Both the position numbers and the translations under genes were made by a program. A stretch of DNA of 64,000 nt from NCBI RefSeq assembly GCF_033115175.1, contig NC_084827.1, positions 121,117,701-121,181,700 on the forward strand, in the 5' to 3' direction. The notes below the pieces were generated by a model. That model saw nothing but the letters and a program-made list of their open reading frames with translations. It was not told the origin of the DNA and ran no database searches. Of this stretch, positions 57,070 to 64,000 are shown piece after piece. Within the stretch, counting starts at the first letter, position 1; each line of letters starts with the position of its first letter. The DNA comes from Lepus europaeus (lineage: Eukaryota > Chordata > Mammalia > Lagomorpha > Leporidae).

Positions 57070-58549
57070 TGAAACTATTAAGGATGAGAGAGATAGATGA
57101 GAGATTGAGTAACTGTTGTAATTTAAGAGATTGGTGTGATTTGATGACTAAATTCAATGTGTTATCCTGGATTAGATCCTAAGCCTGAATGGAAGATGAG
57201 CCATTGCTGGGACAGGCTAGATGGCGTTTGTGCATGGACAGTCATGGTCTCTCGGTGTCTGGTTACTGATTGGGATGGGCAGGTGCTTGTTATGTCACAG
57301 ATGGTACTTGTGGGAGTGCGGTGTGTGTGCATGCTGGAATACATGACATTGTATTCACAGTCTACTCTCAAATGGTTCACAAAAAATGCTGAAGACTAAA
57401 CAGTTGATCATTAGGTAAAGGGAACAGAGGAGTAGGAATTCTTTATACTACTCATGCGACTTTTTGTGAGACTGAAATTATTTTAAATAAGAATGTTTTT
57501 AAAAGTTTCATAATTCAGGGAAGAACCAAAGAACTGTTTTGAGTTGAGACATGCCAACCAGTGAGCCTAGATTGAATCATTTTGCTGTAAAGAAAGTCAT
57601 TGAGGTAATTGGCAAAGCTTCAGTAGTGTTGGGGTGAAGGGGTTACAGATTTTCTTTGCTCAGTCCTGGCATTTATCTATAAGTCTGAAATTGTTTCAAA
57701 ACAAAGTTTGTTTTTTTAAGATGCAAGTACATGTCTGAAATCCAAACTAACTTTAATTTCCTTTTTTTTCTGGACCAGAATAGAATTTACTCTAAGGATT
57801 TGCTATGCTGTAAGAGCCCAACCAGACTGTGCTGATAACCAGGAGGCATGAATGATGTTAAACATTTTTTTGTACAAGTTGGAAATGCCCAAGTGATTCA
57901 TTCCTGGTCCAGTCAGTCTCTGGATTCTTTGTCTGCAAATACACTTTGGGGATAACAGTATCTGTCTGGCCTGTCTTGCTGAGTTAATCCTTCTTAGGAC
58001 AAAATGAGACACACATGTAAACATTGTCTTTAATGTCAGCTGTTACTGACAAGGTGCTGTGTAGGAATGTATTGTCTTGTTTCCAGTTCCCTCATACTGT
58101 TTATTTGAAAGGGAGAGAGGGAGGGAGGAAGAGAGAGAGAGAGGAGGCAGAGAGAAGATACTGTTAAACAGGAGTTTCCTGGTTTGATGATGGAAATGAC
58201 TTCCCCCTCGTTTCTCTGATGCCTCATTTTGCCAAATATCTGCTCACCATCTGGATAACTTCCTTTTCTGAGCTTCTCTTTCACCTTTTTCCTCTTTAAC
58301 TGACTTCTCTGTCTTTGTGTTTTATTTCCTCTCCTTTTGAACATGCATTATCTCTACCCTCTCTGTATAATTCTTTGCTCACAATTTTTGTTATCCTTAT
58401 CTCTTAGTTCTCTCCCTTTCACTTGTTTTGTTGTTTTAGCCTTGAGAACTCTAGATATATACTTTTCCAGTTTGCCTTAATTCAGGAGGAAGGCTGATCT
58501 GAATTACATTCTTATAATAGACTACATGTAGCAAATGAAATTTTAAAAA
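57070..58549. other. Non-coding DNA
   Basis: No gene supported. A short CSINE-tail-like GA-rich piece lies at about 58096-58160 (TTTATTTGAAAGGGAGAGAGG). Confidence 0.45.
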
Positions 58550-59062
58550 TACCTGTCATTTATTGAAGCTTATTATGGACCAAGAATTGTATTGATTTTA
58601 CGATCTGTGTTTACATTTAATCCTCACATCATTTTAGAGTTCTTGGTGGTTTTATGTTTAATTTTTTAAGAATACTTTTAAAAATTTTATTACTTGAAAG
58701 GCAGAGAGACAGCTGCAAACGTTCAGACAGACAGATCTTCCATACTTTTGTCACTCACTCCCCAAGTGTCCACAATAGCCAAGGCTGGGCCAGGCCAGAG
58801 CCAGGAGCCTGGAACACAACCCCCATCTCTCACATGGGTGACAAGACCCCAGCACTTGAGCCATCAACTGCTGCCTGCCAACGTGTGCATTAGCAGGAAA
58901 CTGGATCGGAATTGGAGTCAGCACTTGCACCCAGTTCTCTGATATGAGATGTGGATGTTCTAAGATGCGGTTTGACTGCTGCTCTACAGTACCCACCCCA
59001 TAGTATGTGTTTTTATCTTCATTTTATGGAATAGGGAATGAAAGCACAGAATCTGAATAGCT
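58550..59062 (-). mobile_element. MIR, antisense, split by a CSINE
   Basis: TGTCATTTATTGAAGCTTATTATGGACC and TTTAATCCTCACATC before the SINE, then CATTTTATGGAATAGGGAATGAAAGCACAGAATCTGAATAGCTTACCC after it, are continuous antisense MIR. Confidence 0.75.
58663..58997 (-). mobile_element. Older-type CSINE inserted in the MIR
   Basis: Antisense copy with TTTTATTACTTGAAAGGCAGAG tail and CATTAGCAGGAAACTGGATCGG body. Confidence 0.85.
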
Positions 59063-60780
59063 TACCCCAAAGAATTTCAATAAAATAAAATAAAATGGCA
59101 CCCCAAGGTAAATTCTAAGGCGCCTGGTACTCTGGTCCTGCTATATTACTTTCCTAACAATTGGGTTCCATAGTTAGTACCTTCAGGGCCATGGGTGTCA
59201 TTTAGAGGAATATCAGTGAGAAGTCAGGACCAGAGGACCATTCATGGATTGCTTATAACACTAGTGTGCAGGGGGAGGGGAGGAAGCTGAGCTATAGATC
59301 AGCCTCTGAGTGGCTGATTCTTGGCAAGTAATTATTTATAATCAGTGCACGTTTGTGCTGAAAGCCATCCCATTGGACCCCTTTCTGGCAAGGCTCTCCT
59401 TTTGGAGTGCAACAGGAACTAATTATGAGCTATTAAATCCAAGACTCATTTCATATTCAGAGGTTCCGGTGGTAAACCTCATGTGTCAGGGGCAATTAGG
59501 GATACTATTGTGGCATGTCCTCAGTGTGCTGAGTGCCGACGGCAGGTCCTGGCGGGATGAATAGGGCTCCCCCCCAGGCCCCACCCTGCACTGCTGCCAC
59601 CCAAGCAGCGCCACTTCATGGCAACAAGTGCAGGGCATCCTTCCAAGCAGTGGCCTGGTGGTGTCAGCTGTGAGAATGCAGCTCTTGCTGAACGTGATAA
59701 GGTTTTGAGTGCCTAGGACAAAGGATGGAGATACTGACAGAGGATGGATGAGCTCGTGTCAGGTGGTTTCCGAGCTGGTCACGGTCTCTCTGAGCAGGGC
59801 ATTCCAGTAGAATACCTGCTGTGTGTCAGAGGAACCTGGGGCATACTCCCTGTGAAATGCCAGAATGTGCGTGGTGCTTCGGCGGAAGCCTGAGAAAGCA
59901 ACTTCTGTAGTGCTCATTGACCACGTTGGGTCAATTCATTCTTTTGAATGAGCGAACATGTAATTAGAATTCATGTCTTCATTTAATTTTATAGAGAAAA
60001 ATGTAGGGATTGAAATGTATTCCTCTTGTGGGAGTTAAAGTATGGTGTTTCAGAAATATTGTATACACAACCTTATTTTGCCACTTGTAGCTCTGCTTAT
60101 GTTGCTGTCAGGATTCTCTCTTAAAGGGTTTTTTCCTTCCTGTCTGTTGTGGATTTTTAGAGTGTTGCAGAGACACTGCATGGGGAAATGCAGTAACAGG
60201 GTATTACTGGAGTGTGGCTGAGCAGCGAGAGCATCGGGAAAATTGCTCTCATGGGAGAACTGGACTGTGTTCATTAAGCCAAGGTCTGCTGCAGACAGCG
60301 GCACTAGGATGGGTTCCTCTGGGAGGTAATGGACTCCTCAGTGCACGGGGTGCTCACGGCCACTCTATGGTGAAGCTTCCCTTTGTTTCCTCTCTGTTCT
60401 GGGGCTTGGCTCCGTTGTCTGGGCTGTTTGTGTGGAATGTGAAGTCTAACTCCTGTAAAACAGTCTCTGGAGACCCTGATTGTGTGCAGCTTAAAGCTGG
60501 CCATGTAGCAAATAGAGGGAGAGAGAGGGAGAGAGAGGGAGGGAGAGAGGGAAGGAGAGGGAGGGAGGGAGGGAATATGGTAACAAAAGTAAAGAATTTA
60601 AGGGATATTGATTAAATGTGGGTATTCATATGGTTTTATGAGCAGTTGTAGTGTGGAGTAGACACACCGCCAGGACTAGTTTAGCCTATGATGCTGGTTG
60701 AAGGAGCGGATTGTAAAGAACAAGCACAGCGCTTTGATAACAGTTGTGTTATTACTGGGTGAAGGGAAGTGTTCTGCAAG
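59063..60780. other. Repeat-poor DNA with candidate regulatory block
   Basis: 59280-59565 is repeat-free with TAATTATTTATAATC and CTAATTATGAGC homeodomain-type motifs. A purine (GGGA/GAGA)n tract lies at about 60515-60575. No gene supported. Confidence 0.4.
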
Positions 60781-60807
60781 AGTAGATGAATTCGAAGGTA
60801 GTCATTT

Positions 60808-61136
60808 TTTTTTTTAAGATTTATTTATTTATTTGAAAGGCAGAGTTACACAGAGAGAGAAGGAGAGGCAGAGAGAGGCAGAGAGAGGTCCTCCATCCCT
60901 TGGTTCACTCCCCACTTGGCTGCAACAGCCAGAGCTATGCTGATCTGAAGCAGGGAGCCTCTTCCAGGTCTCCCACATGGGTGCAGGGCCCAAGGTCCTG
61001 GACCATCTTCTACTGCTTTCTCAGGCCACAGCAGAGAGCTGGATCGGAAGTGGAGTGGCCAGGACTCGAACCAGTGCCCCCGTGGGATGCTGGCACTGCG
61101 GGCAGCGGCTTCACCCACTACGCCACAGGGAACCCT
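60808..61136 (-). mobile_element. CSINE, antisense
   Basis: Perfect 14-bp TSD GAAGGTAGTCATTT at 60794-60807 and 61137-61150. Confidence 0.96.
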
Positions 61137-61150
61137 GAAGGTAGTCATTT

Positions 61151-62130
61151 CATCCTAAACCTTTGTTGGTTGTGTGTGCGTTAAAAAATTTTCCCACGAG
61201 TCATACTGGTGTAATAAACTTCTAAATATATCTATAGTGATTTTTTTTTTCCTGATCCTCAGTGCAATCTATTCTTACAGAGGTGTGCATTGGGTTTGTA
61301 AAGATGTGGCTTTGGTTATTGAGTGATTCTTGTAGAATCAGCTTCCTACCCCAGTCAAGTTTTATTTCTTTGGATGGGCTGGGGGGCTGATTTCGTTACC
61401 ACTGAAGTGCACACAATGTTGCAAGCTGTAGCTACGTTAACCTGATAGAACAGGTGTCAATGAATGGCTGTGCTTGTCTGCACCCAAACCTGTACTGTCA
61501 GGTGACCCCCCCCCCCCCGCCCCCAGGTACAGCATTGAAATGGTCTGCTCTAAGTAAACCATCATGGCAGGCATGTTTGAAAAACATGTACACTCTCAGA
61601 TTCCCTCTTTCTGCTGTGCTTCTCTCTCTCTCTTTTTCCATTACACACTGGGAATGGAGGGGAAGGAGGAAAGCCATCTGCTAAAGTGTCACCATTATGG
61701 AGACTGTATCCAGTCATGGCTTGCACCACGTTCTCTTCCAACCCCAGGAAGTCCTGACTCTGTAGTTACGTCATGCAGCACCTCCAGGCTGTAGCTTTCC
61801 CAGCCGTGAGTCTGGCTTCCAGGAATTGATGCTGATGCTGTCATTTTAATTCTTGTCCATCCGTCTACCTAAAATCTATAGATGTCCTTAAGCCTTCTAT
61901 ATTCTATTTCAGAGAGACTCAGATATTGCAGTGAGATTGTGTAATCTTGGCCTAAAACAAATATTTGCTGAAAACTGGAATCCTCATATGTGTGAAAATT
62001 AATTGCAATTTATTTTAACATTTAGAAAGTAAATGTTGTGAGAAGTAATATTTATTCATAGAAGAAAAAAGGATGATAGAGCTTCCTCCAAGAAATAAAA
62101 ATCACCCATAATTCCACCATCCAGAAATAG
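61151..62130. other. Non-coding DNA with C-rich tract
   Basis: C13-G-C5 run at 61506-61524. No gene or confident repeat. Confidence 0.45.
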
Positions 62131-62144
62131 ATAACATTTGGTAT

Positions 62145-62468
62145 ATTTTTTAAAGATCAATTCATTGATTTGAAAGGCAGAGTGACAGAGAGAGAAAAAG
62201 AGAGCGAGGTCTTAGAGATCTTCCATCCACTGGATCACTACCCAAATGGTGCCCCAGCTGGGGCTGGGCCAGGTCAAAGCCAGGGGTCAGGCACTCCATC
62301 TGGTCCCTCACATGGCTGGCAGGGCCCAAGCATTTCTGCTGTCTTACCGTGCACATTAACAGGAAGCTGGGTTGGAAGCAGAGCAGCCAGAATTTGAATC
62401 AGCTCTCGGATATAGGATGCTTGTGTCACAGGTGGCAGCTTAACCAGCTGAGCCACAATGTCAGCCTC
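62145..62468 (-). mobile_element. CSINE, antisense, older type
   Basis: TSD ACATTTGGTAT at 62134-62144 and 62469-62479. Confidence 0.93.
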
Positions 62469-62498
62469 ACATTTGGTATTAAATACTCAGGTTTACGG

Positions 62499-62828
62499 GG
62501 CCTGCGCTGTGGCGTAGCAGGTTAAGCCACTGCCTGCAGTGCTGGCATCCCATATGGGTGCTGGTGTGAGTCCTGGCTGCTCCACTTCTGATTCAGCTCT
62601 CTGCTGTGGCCTGAGAAAGCAGTAGAAGATGGCCCAAGTGCTTAGGCCCCTGCATTCTCGTGGGAGACTCAGAGGAAACTCTTGGTTCCTGACTTCAGAT
62701 CGGTACAGCTCCAGCCATTGTGGCCATTTGGGGAGTGAACTAGCAGATGGAAGACCTCTCTCTCTCTGCCTCTCGTTCTCTCTTTGTGTAACTCTGCCTT
62801 TCAAATAAATAAATAAATCTTTAAAAAA
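62499..62828 (+). mobile_element. CSINE, sense, 30 bp from the antisense copy
   Basis: TSD AATACTCAGGTTTAC (about 62484-62498) and AATACTCAGATTTAC (from about 62829). With the preceding copy it forms a head-to-head SINE pair. Confidence 0.95.
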
Positions 62829-62883
62829 AATACTCAGATTTACTCCCTACGATTTATAGTTCTATAAATCATTATATAGATGC

Positions 62884-62912
62884 ATATATATATATATCTA
62901 TATATATATCAG
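62884..62912. repeat. (AT)n microsatellite
   Basis: Interrupted TA run. Confidence 0.85.
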
Positions 62913-62914
62913 TA

Positions 62915-63400
62915 GAGTCATGCTACACATGCTACTTTATGAATCTCTGCTTTCCCCAGTTTTCCATGTTGGTGACTGTACATGTTTTTATTATAATGTA
63001 GAATGGCTGCAGAGATTTGCTGGACATGTAAATTGTATCATTTTTTGCTATAATACACATGACTGTGAAGAAGGTCTTTGTACACATGATGGGCACTTGC
63101 TTGATTATATGTTTCAGTTACCTCCTTAAGGCATTATGTATGTTGAAGGCTGGGAGACTTGTTTCTTGGTTGCTCATCCAAAAATTTATTCTGATAAACT
63201 GATTAGTGAGAAGTGATTTTCCATGGTTTCAGATTGTGTGCCTGTTGTGCAGACTGAGCGTTTTTCCGTGTCATGTTGGCCATCTGAATTTTGTGATAAA
63301 TTGGCTATTTCATGTTCTCCCATTTTTCTGTAGAGATATTCCTGTTTCAGCTAATTGTCTTGAAGAACACTTAACATATGCATATTAGACACATAGATTT
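62915..63400 (-). mobile_element. Probable old L1 fragment, antisense
   Basis: AGAGTCATGCTACACATGC, TTTTATTATAATGTAGAATGGC and CATTTTTCTGTAGAGATATTCCTG recall antisense L1 3' text, but divergence is high. Confidence 0.35.
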
Positions 63401-63589
63401 CTTCTCTTTCTCCTTGTTGGTGTTTTCCCTACTGCATTCAAATTTTTATTGAGATTTAGTCAAATATAACATTTACCTAGGGGAGTGTGGGCATATTTTT
63501 CAATATAGGGTTTTACTATTTGAGAATCATGTTTTAAACACTTCAGGTCTAAGGAAATTATAAAAAGTAAAATGGTATTGAGTGCCTTT

Positions 63590-64000
63590 TTCCAGGCCTT
63601 TCAGTTTATTGACTTGCCTCGGGGTGGAACTGTTCCGAAATCCTTTGAGAAAACTGAGTAGCTAAAGTGGTTCCACCAGCTAAGTGATTGGATTCCATCT
63701 GGTTGGTTTTTAAAGTGTTCTTTGTAATGATTTTAGCACACTCACCTATTGTTACCCATTTTCAAATCTCCTATCTCTGCCTCTTTGAAATGGCCTGTTC
63801 GGTGGGTCCTGATGGCCTTGGGAGTCTGACAATTTTATGATTATGCAAATGTTATTGAGCTCGTCCTGATGGATGTTCTCCGAGCCCTTGGCTGACTGCA
63901 CAGCCTTCGCCTTTAACTGTCACAGGTTGGCTTCTATGACCCTCACGTCAGGCTGCGGCAGCACGCTTGCCAGGCATCCTAGGACAATTTGGAGCTGTTG
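63590..64000. promoter_or_regulatory. Candidate regulatory element at window end
   Basis: Repeat-free block with a perfect octamer-type ATGCAAAT (about 63844-63851), and rising GC and CpG toward the right edge. No coding frame recognised. It may continue beyond the window. Confidence 0.3.

Noticed and set aside
894..62828. tRNA genes suggested by the tRNA-like SINE heads
   Set aside because: The heads are degenerate tRNA-derived Pol III promoters fused to SINE bodies with A-rich tails, not functional tRNA genes.

Overview
This is ordinary nuclear DNA from a mammal, almost certainly a lagomorph and most likely a rabbit or hare. The evidence is more than thirty copies of the tRNA-derived lagomorph C-repeat SINE (CSINE), roughly one per 2 kb. 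Their consensus opens with a GGGGCCGGYGCYGTGGCGCA-type head and closes with a CT-rich stretch followed by (AAATA)n or poly(A). Older mammalian repeats lie beneath them: MIR, L2, L1M, MaLR LTRs, Tigger and a mariner-type MITE. There are no bacterial genes, operons or CRISPR arrays. Nearly all the short open frames are repeat-derived or chance frames.

Layout. 0-17.8 kb is AT-rich, repeat-dense DNA with no recognisable gene. It holds a 76-bp fold-back repeat, an L1 with SINE-in-SINE insertions, a reverse-transcribed endogenous-retrovirus mRNA fragment, a palindromic mariner MITE split by a SINE, and large old L1 fragments. About 17.9-19.5 kb is a strong CpG island with a CCAAT box, GC boxes and consensus splice donors. 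It is the only clear gene-regulatory landmark and looks like the promoter and untranslated first exon of an unidentified gene on the + strand. 19.5-64 kb would then be the beginning of that gene, mostly intron. Two downstream segments (20045-20375 and 27361-27546) have good acceptor/donor pairs and matching phase, so they may be early exons, but I recognise no protein in them. The rest is more repeats, a second longer copy of the same retroviral mRNA family at 42.4-44.1 kb, and several repeat-free blocks (about 50.6-51.5, 59.3-59.6 and 63.6-64.0 kb) that resemble intronic enhancers.

Functional reading. No complete protein-coding gene can be named. The best supported content is the promoter/CpG island and a well resolved stratigraphy of transposable elements, many with exact target-site duplications (TSDs). 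The gene model and enhancer proposals are inference and need alignment or transcript data. Repeat family names below the superfamily level come from memory of consensus features, without a database search.
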